Both the position numbers and the translations under genes were made by a program. From DASYXT01 sp035934555 (GTDB taxonomy: Bacteria > Verrucomicrobiota > Verrucomicrobiia > Limisphaerales > UBA8199), in the NCBI GenBank assembly GCA_035934555.1, contig DASYXT010000039.1, forward strand, positions 124,001 to 188,000: DNA of 64,000 nt. The letters run 5' to 3'. Shown here piece by piece: positions 25,139-33,821 of the stretch. Below the pieces are notes generated by a model. That model did not search any database. It saw only the letters and a program-made list of their open reading frames with translations, and was not told the origin of the DNA. Numbering within the stretch: position 1 is the stretch's first letter; each line of letters opens with the position of its first letter.

Positions 25139-26548
25139 TCATTTTGGGTTGGCTTTTCCTTTTGTCTCATGACTTAGCCCATACGCCTGGGTCGTGACAT
25201 AATACTTGGTCAGCATATTAGGCACTTCCCACGCCGGCAGCTCGTGCTGGGCAAGGTATCGCAGAAAGTGTTCGGTGACCTGCGCGAAATGGGCTTCATG
25301 GCCGACATTGTATTTTTCTGGGATGACCACTTGCCATTCCTCCCCAGCACGAGCCACATCCAAACCGGGCCACGTATTGCAGAGCTTGCCGACAGCCGTG
25401 CGCAACGTTTGCTCGAACTGCTCCGCCGTATCTAAGGAATTATTTCGGACGTACAGGCGCGCCTGATAATTCTGCTCGGGCCCTTGGCGGATGGCGAGCG
25501 TCGCATGAGTCCCGCGCAGGCGCGATTGGTGCGTGTCCTTTGCGCCGGGCGGCGCTTGAAAGTGCCATAGTGCTGTCACTTTCACATAGATGCCGCGGAG
25601 ACGGAACGTGACATCGCCATTTTCATACACGTTCAGCTCGCCATCCGGGCCAACGTCCTTTTTCAGAAACTCCGGGAATTGGCCCAGGCCGGTGACACGC
25701 TGGAATTGAGCCGGCGAGAGCTGCGTCGGCCAGCGATGCGCCTGGAGCACGCGGACATCCTGCTGCCAATTCAGCGCCTGGTCGGGAAAACATTCCCATT
25801 GCACTAAATCAACCAGGTGCGTGCCGACGTCGGGAATCGCCTCGCCCTGCTGGGTGATATCGAATGACCACGCCGGCCGGATCAGCGGCTTGCCCGCAAC
25901 GTCCTTGTAGAAGTGATGCACGCTTTCCATCGTCACGGCGGGGTCCTCAGCGGTGCCCGTTTGGAATGTGCCAAAAAGCGCCGGGTTGCGAGCCAACTCG
26001 CGTTCGAGTGTGCTGACGATTTCGTAGCGCTCAGTCATGATGTCGTACAGCAGCACCTTCTTGCGTGCCGCGGCCGCGAACGCCTCCCGCAGCACGCCAA
26101 ATCCCGCCGGTGTTATCGCCATCGGCTTGTCCGCCAGAACATTGAGCCCCGCGCCGACGCAACGGTCGATGTATTCGGTTTTGTGCCGGTTGTTGCCGGC
26201 GATCACCACCACGTTGCCGGCTTTGTCGCGCAGCATCCGTTTCAGGAAATCCGCGCCGGTATAGACCTCCTCCTGCCAATGCGTCGGCGCATTGGTGCGC
26301 TGATTGAAACTTTCTACCAGGCGAAGATGTTCCTGCAGGTCCGGGCCGCCGGGACTATACACGTGCACGATCGGGCTGACCTGCGGGTACATATACTTCT
26401 GCACCAGCCCGGCATGGAAATGACCGGGGTCCAGAGTTAGCAACCGAACGGAATCCTGCCCAAGGGCACTCGTCGCATCTGTCATGAACAGGCAAACCAT
26501 GGCGAGGATTGCCATTCTGGCAAGCCTGGACAATTTGCGTGCCCTCAT
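25139..26548 (-). CDS. Exported Gfo/Idh-type oxidoreductase with C-terminal oxidoreductase domain
   Basis: About 469 residues. The start at 26548 gives a clean signal peptide (MRARKLSRLARMAILAMVCL, cleavage after SALG); an in-frame ATG at 26608 is the alternative. The nucleotide-binding half has VVVIAGNNRHKTEYIDRCV and LNVLADKPMAI, the latter being the catalytic Lys motif (EKP/DKP) of Gfo/Idh dehydrogenases. The second half matches the 'putative oxidoreductase C-terminal' domain of the phylum. The substrate is probably a sugar or sugar derivative. Export of an NAD(P)-type enzyme implies a tightly bound cofactor; this is inference. Confidence 0.75.
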   Translation of the reverse strand: MRARKLSRLARMAILAMVCLFMTDATSALGQDSVRLLTLDPGHFHAGLVQKYMYPQVSPIVHVYSPGGPDLQEHLRLVESFNQRTNAPTHWQEEVYTGADFLKRMLRDKAGNVVVIAGNNRHKTEYIDRCVGAGLNVLADKPMAITPAGFGVLREAFAAAARKKVLLYDIMTERYEIVSTLERELARNPALFGTFQTGTAEDPAVTMESVHHFYKDVAGKPLIRPAWSFDITQQGEAIPDVGTHLVDLVQWECFPDQALNWQQDVRVLQAHRWPTQLSPAQFQRVTGLGQFPEFLKKDVGPDGELNVYENGDVTFRLRGIYVKVTALWHFQAPPGAKDTHQSRLRGTHATLAIRQGPEQNYQARLYVRNNSLDTAEQFEQTLRTAVGKLCNTWPGLDVARAGEEWQVVIPEKYNVGHEAHFAQVTEHFLRYLAQHELPAWEVPNMLTKYYVTTQAYGLSHETKGKANPK

Positions 26549-26606
26549 CGGGGTGAGTTGCGCGCGGCAATCAGTGCCGAGCCTCGCGGGTCCATCAAGT
26601 GTGCTC

Positions 26607-27473
26607 ATGCTTCTTTATAATGGCACACATAAAGCAGTTCGGCGGTTCATACAATGTTTTAACCGTTTGCCTCGGCGCCCAGGGACCCGTACTGTTGTCC
26701 CCTTGCCGGCGCCAATACTCTTTCAGGTTCTGCACGAAGACGAGCAACTGCTGGTGGTGAACAAACCCGCCGGGCTGGTCTGTCATCCCACGAAAACCGA
26801 CGAGTATTCCAGCCTGATCAGTCGCGTGCGGTTATACCTCGGCCCCGGTGCTCAACCGCAGTTGGTGAACCGGTTGGATCGCGAGACCAGCGGCGTGACG
26901 CTGCTCGCCAAATTGCCTCAACCCGCCCGCGAACTGCGCCGGCTTTGGGAGCAGCGCCTGGTCCAGAAGCAATACGCAGCCATCGTTCACGGTCATCTCC
27001 AAACGGAACGCGGCACGATTGACGCGCCGCTCGGCCGGGATGAACACAGTTGTGTCGCGATTAAAGATTGCGTCCGCCCTGACGGAACCCCGGCCAGCAC
27101 CGGGTATGAAGTGGTGCGGCGGTTTACCCGGGATGTCCTGCGCGGCCCGGGGCAGGGGATAGTCCGCCGCCAGGGGCCGACGCCAAGGAATTTCACTCTG
27201 CTGCGCCTCGTGCCCCAGACCGGCCGCAAGCACCAAATTCGGATTCACCTCGCGCATATCGGTCATCCGCTCGTGGGCGACAAAATCTATGGCGGCGATG
27301 AAGACCTTTACCTGGCGCTGGTCGAGGACCGCCTCACAGTCGAACAGCGGGACAAATTGATTCTGCCCCATCACGCCTTGCACGCCAGCCAGGTGCGATT
27401 CTTCTGGCGTGACCGCGAATGGGAATTCACCGCCGAGCCGGAACCGTGGTTTACTGATTTCACGGGGGAGTGA
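26607..27473 (+). CDS. RluA-family 23S rRNA/tRNA pseudouridine synthase
   Basis: A pseudouridine synthase of about 288 residues. The core opens VLHEDEQLLVVNKPAGLVCH and the catalytic Asp is in VNRLDRETSGVTLL. Later family blocks KQYAAIVHG, LRLVPQTGRKHQIRIHLAHI and HPLVGDKIYG are all present. The start is uncertain: ATG 26607 is used, but a TTG near 26700 just before the core is possible. No S4 domain is visible in front. The 5' end overlaps the divergent oxidoreductase promoter region. The exact RNA target cannot be told. Confidence 0.85.
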   Translation: MLLYNGTHKAVRRFIQCFNRLPRRPGTRTVVPLPAPILFQVLHEDEQLLVVNKPAGLVCHPTKTDEYSSLISRVRLYLGPGAQPQLVNRLDRETSGVTLLAKLPQPARELRRLWEQRLVQKQYAAIVHGHLQTERGTIDAPLGRDEHSCVAIKDCVRPDGTPASTGYEVVRRFTRDVLRGPGQGIVRRQGPTPRNFTLLRLVPQTGRKHQIRIHLAHIGHPLVGDKIYGGDEDLYLALVEDRLTVEQRDKLILPHHALHASQVRFFWRDREWEFTAEPEPWFTDFTGE

Positions 27474-27628
27474 ATGAGCCGCAACCTCCAACAAATAATT
27501 GCCACGGCTACTCTTCAGAAGTGGCATGAGTGTCTTAGCCCATCGCGCGTGTGCGGCCGGCCTTCGGGACGGTTAGATCACTAAGCTTACCCCTTTCTAT
27601 TTCCCTGGCCCGCCGTTAATACTGGCCT

Positions 27629-28717
27629 GTGTTCAGGATTCCCAAAACTATGCGCGCGGTGGTTTATCGCGGCCCAAATCAACTGTGCGTGGAAGAGGTA
27701 CCCGTGCCGGCGATTGGCCGAGGCGAACTCCTCGTCCAGGTCGCCGTGTGTGGCGTGTGCCCGACCGACATCAAGAAAATCCAGCACGGCACGGTGCCCC
27801 CGCCGCGCATCTTCGGACATGAAACAGCCGGAACGGTCGTGCGGCGCGGAGCGGGCGTGCGCGGGTTCGCGGTGGGCGAGCGGGTCGCCCTGCATCACCA
27901 TGTGCCGTGCCTGAAGTGCCACGCCTGCCGGCATCGTTCGTTCGCGCAATGCGCGCAATACAAGCGCACTGGCATCACCGCGGGCTTCGAGCCGGCCGGC
28001 GGTGGTTACGCCCAATACGTGCGGGTGATGCCGTTTGTGCTGCCTGGGGTGGTCAAAATTCCTAAGCGCAATTCGTTCCTGGAAGGCGCAATGTTGGAAC
28101 CTGTCAACACCGTGCTGAAGGCCGTTAACCGGCTGGCTTTGCTGCGGGGCGATACAGTTCTTGTCGCAGGACAAGGGCCTATTGGCCTGATGTTTACGCG
28201 GTTGCTGGTGCTGGCCGGAGCTAAAGTTATTGCGAGTGATTTATTGGAGAACCGGCTGTGGCTCGCAAAGAAACTGGGCGCACATTGGATTTGTCAAGCG
28301 GGTCCTGCACGCGATGGCGAGCAAGGTTCTGACCTTGGCGCGCTGGTCCAACGCGCGACGGCCGGCCGGCGACTGGACGCCGCCGTCATCGCCGTCCCTT
28401 CCGACGCGGTGATGCGCGACGCGCAGGAGTTGGTGCGGGGCGGAGGGAAGGTTTTGCTTTTTTCTCACACGCGTCGAGGAGACCATGCCGAACTGGACCT
28501 GGCCGCCATCTGCGTCGATGAAAAGGACCTGCTCGGCAGCTATTCCGCCGATTTCCAACTTCAACGCCAGGTCGCCCGCATTGTATTTGGGCGCAAACTG
28601 GATGTGCGGCGGCTCATCAGCCACGAGTTTTCGCTCGAGCAAACCGCCGCCGCTGTCGCCCTGGCGGCAAAACCCAATGAAGATTCGTTGAAGATCGTTG
28701 TGCGCATCAGCACATGA
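27629..28717 (+). CDS. Zinc-dependent medium-chain alcohol/polyol dehydrogenase
   Basis: A 362-residue MDR-family enzyme, GTG start at 27629 (an ATG at 27650 is the alternative). Catalytic zinc ligands are in CGVCPTDIKK and GHETAGTV; structural zinc cysteines are in CLKCHACRHRSFAQC. The Rossmann motif is VAGQGPIGLMFTRLL with Asp (IASDLLENRL) favouring NAD over NADP. The closest groups are sorbitol/threonine/galactitol-phosphate dehydrogenases; the substrate is not resolved. The 155-bp gap before it contains nothing recognisable. Confidence 0.85.
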   Translation: MFRIPKTMRAVVYRGPNQLCVEEVPVPAIGRGELLVQVAVCGVCPTDIKKIQHGTVPPPRIFGHETAGTVVRRGAGVRGFAVGERVALHHHVPCLKCHACRHRSFAQCAQYKRTGITAGFEPAGGGYAQYVRVMPFVLPGVVKIPKRNSFLEGAMLEPVNTVLKAVNRLALLRGDTVLVAGQGPIGLMFTRLLVLAGAKVIASDLLENRLWLAKKLGAHWICQAGPARDGEQGSDLGALVQRATAGRRLDAAVIAVPSDAVMRDAQELVRGGGKVLLFSHTRRGDHAELDLAAICVDEKDLLGSYSADFQLQRQVARIVFGRKLDVRRLISHEFSLEQTAAAVALAAKPNEDSLKIVVRIST

Positions 28718-28752
28718 TTGCCAAGCCTAAGTGCGCTGGCTACCATGGCTGT

Positions 28753-30291
28753 ATGAAACGGTATTTTGCCCTGGTGCTGGTGAGCTTTTGCGCATTGGCT
28801 GTTATTGCGCGAGCAGACAGTTTGGACGATCAGTATGTCGCCGTCTTTAACCTGATCCAGGAAGCCGACGGGCTGAACGGCACTGACTCAAAGGAGGCGC
28901 TGGCGAAATATCAGGAAGCGCAAGCGGCCCTGCAACAGATTCAAAAGGCCGACCCGAACTGGAACACGCTGGTGGTCAATTTTCGCCTCGAGTACCTCGC
29001 GGGCAAAATCGCGTCACTCTCCGCCGGCAACCCGCCGACGGGCCCCGGCACCACCGCAATGGCAGGCACGAATCAGCCTTCGCCAACTCAGGTAACGACC
29101 ACCAATGCGGCTGCCCCAGCACAACCCCCGTCGGCCGCGGCCGCTCCTGCCACCCCTGCCGCCCCGCCCGATTGGGAAGCGCAGATGGACGGGTTGCACC
29201 AACAAATTTCACAACTCCAGGCCGCCAACGGCAATTTGGAGGCCAAGCTCAAAGAGGCTTTTGCCGCGCGCCCGGCCGAGGCTGATCCGGCACAACTCGC
29301 GAAGCTCCAAGACCGGGTGAAAGCTCTGGAGAAGGAGAACGATTTGCTCAAGGTGACGCTCCAACAGCAGAAGGCGGCGTCCCCGGCCGCGTTGGCCACC
29401 GCGGCGACCGCTCCCGCTCCCGCTCCCGCGAGTGCCGGGAATTCCGCCGGAATGGAAAAGGCCCTCGCCGAAGCGAATCGTGACCGCGACGAGTTGCGGC
29501 GGCAGTTGCAGCAAGCAACCAAGGCCGCCAGCAATCGCAAGCCCAGGAACGAGGATGCGCGCCTGCAAGAGTTGCAGTTGCTGCTCGACACCGCCAATGT
29601 CCGGTTAGCGGCCTATGAAGCCCGCCGCGTGCCTTATTCGAAGGACGAATTGGCGTTGCTCAACGCGACGGGGCCCAAACTACCCGCCCCCGAGAAGAAC
29701 ACAGGCAGAATGTCCATTAAGGAGCTTTCGCCTGCCGCGGCGCAGTTAGTCTCCGAAGCGCGGAAGTCCTTTCAGGCCGGCCAACTCGATAAGGCCGAAG
29801 CGGCCTACGAGCAGGTCTTGCACGAGGACCCAAAGCGCGTCTCGGTGCTGGCCGACCTCGCCAACATCCAGCTTGCGGCCAATCATCTGACCGCGGCAGA
29901 CAAAAATATCGGTCAGGCGGCGGTGCTTGCTCCGGACAGCGCTTACGTTCTCTCAGTGTTCGGCCGTTTGCGGATGCAGCAGGAGCGCTACGACGAGGCG
30001 CTCGATGCTCTCAGCCGTGCCGCCAAGCTCGAACCGGACAACGCCGAGATCCAGAATTTCCTCGGCCTCGCCCTCAGCCACAAGGGCATGCGGATGCCAG
30101 CGGAGAACGCGTTGCGCAAAGCCGTCGAACTGGAACCGAACTACGCGCAAGCGCACGAGAATCTCGCGGTGGTCTATGCCACCGGCAAACCGCCCGCGCT
30201 TGCGCTGGCCCGCTGGCATTACCAGCGCGCCCTGGACTCCGGAGCCCCGCCCAGTCCGGGATTGGAAAAACTGCTGGCCACCAAGCCTTGA
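28753..30291 (+). CDS. Exported coiled-coil/TPR protein
   Basis: A 512-residue protein. The ATG at 28753 gives a signal peptide (MKRYFALVLVSFCALAVIARA). A Pro/Ala/Thr-rich linker (about residues 95-140) is followed by coiled-coil segments (about 145-290; repeated QLQAANGNLEAKLKEA and LKVTLQQQK patterns). TPR repeats fill about 335-500 (FQAGQLDKAEAAYEQVLHED, EERYDEALDALSRAAKLEPD-like units). Such proteins act as periplasmic or envelope scaffolds. Its 3' end abuts the yjbQ-type gene. Confidence 0.8.
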   Translation: MKRYFALVLVSFCALAVIARADSLDDQYVAVFNLIQEADGLNGTDSKEALAKYQEAQAALQQIQKADPNWNTLVVNFRLEYLAGKIASLSAGNPPTGPGTTAMAGTNQPSPTQVTTTNAAAPAQPPSAAAAPATPAAPPDWEAQMDGLHQQISQLQAANGNLEAKLKEAFAARPAEADPAQLAKLQDRVKALEKENDLLKVTLQQQKAASPAALATAATAPAPAPASAGNSAGMEKALAEANRDRDELRRQLQQATKAASNRKPRNEDARLQELQLLLDTANVRLAAYEARRVPYSKDELALLNATGPKLPAPEKNTGRMSIKELSPAAAQLVSEARKSFQAGQLDKAEAAYEQVLHEDPKRVSVLADLANIQLAANHLTAADKNIGQAAVLAPDSAYVLSVFGRLRMQQERYDEALDALSRAAKLEPDNAEIQNFLGLALSHKGMRMPAENALRKAVELEPNYAQAHENLAVVYATGKPPALALARWHYQRALDSGAPPSPGLEKLLATKP

Positions 30292-30314
30292 CCGCTCGCC
30301 CACCCTGCGTACGC

Positions 30315-30737
30315 ATGTTGCGCCAGGCCTCAGGAGAAATTCGCCTCCAGACCCGCGGACGCGGTCTGTATGAATTCACCGACCAAACGGCGCGCTGGCT
30401 GGCCCAGCAGCATGCCACCGAGGGATTGCTGACGCTGCACGTGCGGCACACTTCGGCCTCCTTGCTCGTGCAGGAGAATGCCGACCCGGACGTTCGCGCC
30501 GATCTCGAGCGGTTCTTTTCCCGCCTCGTTCCGGACGGTGATCCCCTTTTCATCCACACCATCGAAGGCGAGGACGACATGCCGGCCCATGTGCGCAGTG
30601 CGTTGACCGCGGTGAATTTGTCGCTACCGGTGGCCGAAGGCCGGTTGCGGTTAGGCACCTGGCAAGGCTTATACCTCTGGGAACACCGCCAGGCGCCCCA
30701 CGCGCGCTCGATCGCGCTGCATTTCCTTGGCGACTGA
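30315..30737 (+). CDS. YjbQ/UPF0047 family protein (secondary thiamine-phosphate synthase-like)
   Basis: A 140-residue single-domain protein of the YjbQ family. HVRHTSASLLVQENADPDVR, the glycerol/phosphate-like binding segment HTIEGEDDMPAHVRSAL and LGTWQGLYLWEHR are the family motifs, with conserved histidines. A weak thiamine-phosphate synthase activity has been reported for the E. coli member, but the physiological role is unclear. ATG 30315 is preferred to the overlapping TTG at 30288. Length is typical. Confidence 0.88.
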   Translation: MLRQASGEIRLQTRGRGLYEFTDQTARWLAQQHATEGLLTLHVRHTSASLLVQENADPDVRADLERFFSRLVPDGDPLFIHTIEGEDDMPAHVRSALTAVNLSLPVAEGRLRLGTWQGLYLWEHRQAPHARSIALHFLGD

Positions 30738-30750
30738 AGGGCATCTTGCT

Positions 30751-31194
30751 ATGAAAGACCAAATCATCCGCGTCGGGCAAATCGGAATCAGATTCCTATT
30801 AGAAGCTGCCGATACCAATGGTTCGCTGGCGATGTTTGAATTCACGGTGCCGGTGGCAGCCAAGGTGCCGGTCCCCCACTATCACAAGGCGTACGACGAA
30901 ACCATCTACGGAGTGGAAGGCGTGGTCACGTTCATCGTGGAGGGGAAGCCCGTGGACATCGGGCCGGGAAAAAGTTATTTCATCCCGCGTGGGGCGGTTC
31001 ATGGTTTCAACAATCTAAAGCAGGTTGATGCCAAAGCGTTGGCCGTCATTACTCCCGCGCTGCTCGGACCGGATTTCTTCCAGGAGGCCGCGGCCATTGT
31101 GAATGCGGGGGGGCCGCCTGATGTTGAAAAACTGAAAGCCGTCCTGCTGAAACACGGCCTTGTTCCCGCGCCAGCGCCTGTGGCTTCCCTATGA
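30751..31194 (+). CDS. Cupin-domain protein
   Basis: A 147-residue small beta-barrel protein. The cupin motif 1 region is VPVPHYHKAYDETIYGVEGV and motif 2 is PGKSYFIPRGAVHGFNN, so His/Glu metal ligands are present. The ATG at 30751 gives the compact single-cupin length. It may be a metal-dependent isomerase, dioxygenase or sugar-binding protein; nothing in context decides. The stop overlaps the next (truncated) gene's start by 4 bp. Confidence 0.8.
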   Translation: MKDQIIRVGQIGIRFLLEAADTNGSLAMFEFTVPVAAKVPVPHYHKAYDETIYGVEGVVTFIVEGKPVDIGPGKSYFIPRGAVHGFNNLKQVDAKALAVITPALLGPDFFQEAAAIVNAGGPPDVEKLKAVLLKHGLVPAPAPVASL

Positions 31195-31556
31195 GGGCTG
31201 CAGACGATGCGCCCGGCCAGTCGCCGGCCGGAAGCGGGTTTACCCTAATCGAACTTTTGGTGGTGGTGGCCATTATCGCCATTTTGGCTGCCCTGCTGCT
31301 GCCGGCTTTGGCCCGAGCCAAGAACAAGGCCCGGCAAATCCAGTGCACCAACAACGAACGAATGGGAAGTTCGGAACCTACGAAGACCCTTCGAGTGCCC
31401 TTCGAACTCCCACCGTCCCACCACGCCAACACCACCCCACCAGCACGCTCACTCCCCGTTTACCCATGTCATGGGCCATTCACTCTGGCTGCCCTAAACC
31501 GCCCCCGACGGCCCCAGGCCGCCAGCCGGTCGGGTCTCGGGCGATGCTGCGGCTGA
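31191..31556 (+). pseudogene. Truncated pseudopilin-like gene
   Basis: The first 55 residues are a normal H-X9-DG pseudopilin start: SGFTLIELLVVVAIIAILAA then LLPALARAKNKARQIQCTNN. After residue 55 the translation turns into Pro/Ser/Arg-rich sequence (SEPTKTLRVPFELPP) with no resemblance to the family, and the frame ends inside the 3' end of the opposing rhomboid gene. The globular domain is missing, so the gene is a fragment left by a deletion or rearrangement near 31365. It is coupled to the cupin gene by ATGA and may still yield a short membrane peptide. Confidence 0.65.
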
Positions 31557-33119
31557 AGCACGCGCCAGGTTGTCGGGTAGCATCAGGGTAAGCACAAATC
31601 CAAGCAGAGCGCCGGTGAGGTGGGCCGTCATGCTGACCTGAGGCACGACGCTGTCGAACAGCGTCTGGCTGGCGATGACCAGAGCCATGGCGCCCAACCG
31701 GCGGCGCGCCGTCAGCGCGCGTTCGCGCAACCAGCCGCGCAGCATCAGCGCCGCAGTCACTCCCACCAGCGCCATAATGCTCCCGGACGCGCCGACGATC
31801 ATTTCTTCAGTTCCCCGCGTGAACCACACCACGCCGCCCATCGAGCAAATGCCCGCCGCGAGATAGACCAGCAGAAATCGCCAGGAGCCTAAGGCCCATT
31901 CGGCGAATGGCCCCAGCAACCAGAGGGCGAGCATGTTCATCGTCAGGTGAAGAGCTCCAAAGTGCAGGAACAGGGCCGTGGCCAGCCGCCACCATTGTCC
32001 GGCTTGAGCGGCGGGAGTGAACAGCGCGCCGAGGCGGTACAGGGTCTCGGGGTTGCTGCTGCCGCCGGCAAAAATCTCGGCGCCGAACATCACCAGGTTT
32101 AATGCCAACAGGAGCTGAGTGGCGCGCGCGCCGCGCGAAAATAACGATGCTTGCGCGCCGAAACTCTGCTCGTGGCCTTGTTCGCGCGCCGCCTCCTGGA
32201 TGAGCCCTTCGGCGGCCTCGTTGAGCGGTTGGGGCGCGCCGCACGGGCGGGCGAGGCGGTATCGGATGGCCAGGCGTAAAGAGGGGTCTGCGTTTGGGAG
32301 CAGCTCTTCCAGTTCCCGTGTTGCGGGTTCGGTTTGGCCGGCCGCCAGGGCGGCGGTGGCGGCCCAGAACCGGCGAGTGGGTTCGGGCAGAGCCGTTGCG
32401 TTTGCGGCCAGCAGGTCTTGGGTCAATTGTACCTTGCCGGAGAATGCGAACAGGACCAGGCGGCAGGAATCGCGCACCGTTGTGGGGATAAGTCGCGCGA
32501 TGCGCTTCTGCTCGAGTCGAAAGAGTTCGAACATTCCGGCGAAATCACCGGCTTCGGCATGCGCGCGCAGCAGCGTCGGAAGGAACTGCGCGTGCGGTTT
32601 GAGTTGCTCGTGATGCTCCGCCGCCCAGGCGACTAACTCATCCCACTGACAGGTGAGCCGGTACAGTTGCACGGTGGCAGCCAAGCCGTTGAGCGATTTT
32701 TCCTGTTGCAGTTCTTGCAGTATTTGTGAGCCGCCAGCAAGCTCCCCGCGTTGGACGAGGTCCAAGGCCAGCACAATTCGGGGGCGTTCTCGCCAACCAT
32801 CGGCCGGGTGCATCCAACCGATGAGCCGGGCCAGGCGGTAAGCGGCGCCGTATTGCTGCAGGAAGAACTGTTTGGAATAGGCCATGGTCAGCAGCCCTGG
32901 GGTCAGCACCAGGCAAGCCCACAATGCCGCGGCGACGTAGATCAGCGAGTGCAGGTGCAACCACCAGCCGGTGACGCACACAACGAGGATGCCGGCATAG
33001 ATGCAAATCCAGCCGCGCGCGACCGCCGTCTGGCCGCGAGCCCGGATCACCACCATTGGCCAGGCGCAGGCAAAGCAAACAAACCAAAACAGGACGACGT
33101 CGTTGTCCATGGTTCCCAA
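31494..33119 (-). CDS. Rhomboid intramembrane serine protease with N-terminal TPR-like region
   Basis: A 541-residue membrane protein. Three or so hydrophobic segments at the N-terminus (about 5-85) are followed by a soluble helical, TPR-like stretch (about 100-320). The C-terminal rhomboid domain has the catalytic Ser445 in GASGSIMALVG and His500 in AHLTGALLGF, plus the helix-2 motif HFGALHLTMNMLALW. Rhomboids cleave membrane-spanning substrates; the long soluble domain may choose them. It is divergent from the membrane protein at 33166 with 46 bp between starts. Confidence 0.88.
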   Translation of the reverse strand: MGTMDNDVVLFWFVCFACAWPMVVIRARGQTAVARGWICIYAGILVVCVTGWWLHLHSLIYVAAALWACLVLTPGLLTMAYSKQFFLQQYGAAYRLARLIGWMHPADGWRERPRIVLALDLVQRGELAGGSQILQELQQEKSLNGLAATVQLYRLTCQWDELVAWAAEHHEQLKPHAQFLPTLLRAHAEAGDFAGMFELFRLEQKRIARLIPTTVRDSCRLVLFAFSGKVQLTQDLLAANATALPEPTRRFWAATAALAAGQTEPATRELEELLPNADPSLRLAIRYRLARPCGAPQPLNEAAEGLIQEAAREQGHEQSFGAQASLFSRGARATQLLLALNLVMFGAEIFAGGSSNPETLYRLGALFTPAAQAGQWWRLATALFLHFGALHLTMNMLALWLLGPFAEWALGSWRFLLVYLAAGICSMGGVVWFTRGTEEMIVGASGSIMALVGVTAALMLRGWLRERALTARRRLGAMALVIASQTLFDSVVPQVSMTAHLTGALLGFVLTLMLPDNLARASAAASPETRPAGGLGPSGAV

Positions 33120-33165
33120 TTGGGTCAGGGGAAATGATGGCGGGAAGAACCAGCTAAATCAAGGC

Positions 33166-33807
33166 ATGACAATTGCTGCTTCCACCTGCTTCGGTGTGAC
33201 GATCATCGTTTTTAACTTAATTGGGGCGGGGATTCTCATCCTCGCCTGCGCGCTCGGCGCCGGTGTAGGGTATTTATTCGGCGCCAAGTCCCAGGCGCCC
33301 ATGATGTTGGTCGCAGGTTTGGTCGCACTCGTGCTGGATTTGATTTACCGCATCGACAAAGGCGACGGTTCTCTGTTCCATCCCAGGCGAGGCGGTCACA
33401 TCTGTTTCATTCCCGCCTGGGGGATTGGCTTGGGCTTGTTCATGCTCGGGGCCTTGTATGTTGTGCTGCCGGAGAACGGACGCGAGTTGACCCCGGAACA
33501 CAGGCAAGGGCTCCTGCCGCAAGCTCCGCCACCGCGGTCAGCCTTGCGTGCCGACTCTCAGACCGTCCCGGTCCACCCGCAGCGTGCCGAGCTTAAGCTC
33601 ACGATGATCTCCGGAACACCTCAGCGCCGGCTGGCAACCATCAATGGGGAGACCTTTGCGCCAGGCGAAACCCATGGTGTCAACGTTGCTCAGAGAAGGG
33701 TGGTCCTGACCTGTCTGGAAATCGGCGAGCAATCGGTGAATGCACAAATTGCCGGCGCATCTCGTCCCCTTGAATTGAAATTCGGTGAACCCGTGCCTCT
33801 GGAGTGA
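33166..33807 (+). CDS. Membrane protein with C-terminal soluble domain, unknown function
   Basis: A 213-residue protein. Hydrophobic helices lie at about 8-35 (TIIVFNLIGAGILILACALG), 45-60 and 82-102. The C-terminal 75 residues form a soluble beta domain, LKLTMISGTPQRRLATINGE, which resembles the GspB/PulB-like C-domain of type II secretion factors in pattern. I do not assign it to that family with confidence. The ATG at 33166 begins the first helix. Divergent from the rhomboid gene. Confidence 0.65.
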   Translation: MTIAASTCFGVTIIVFNLIGAGILILACALGAGVGYLFGAKSQAPMMLVAGLVALVLDLIYRIDKGDGSLFHPRRGGHICFIPAWGIGLGLFMLGALYVVLPENGRELTPEHRQGLLPQAPPPRSALRADSQTVPVHPQRAELKLTMISGTPQRRLATINGETFAPGETHGVNVAQRRVVLTCLEIGEQSVNAQIAGASRPLELKFGEPVPLE

Positions 33808-33821
33808 GCGGCATCGGCCTC

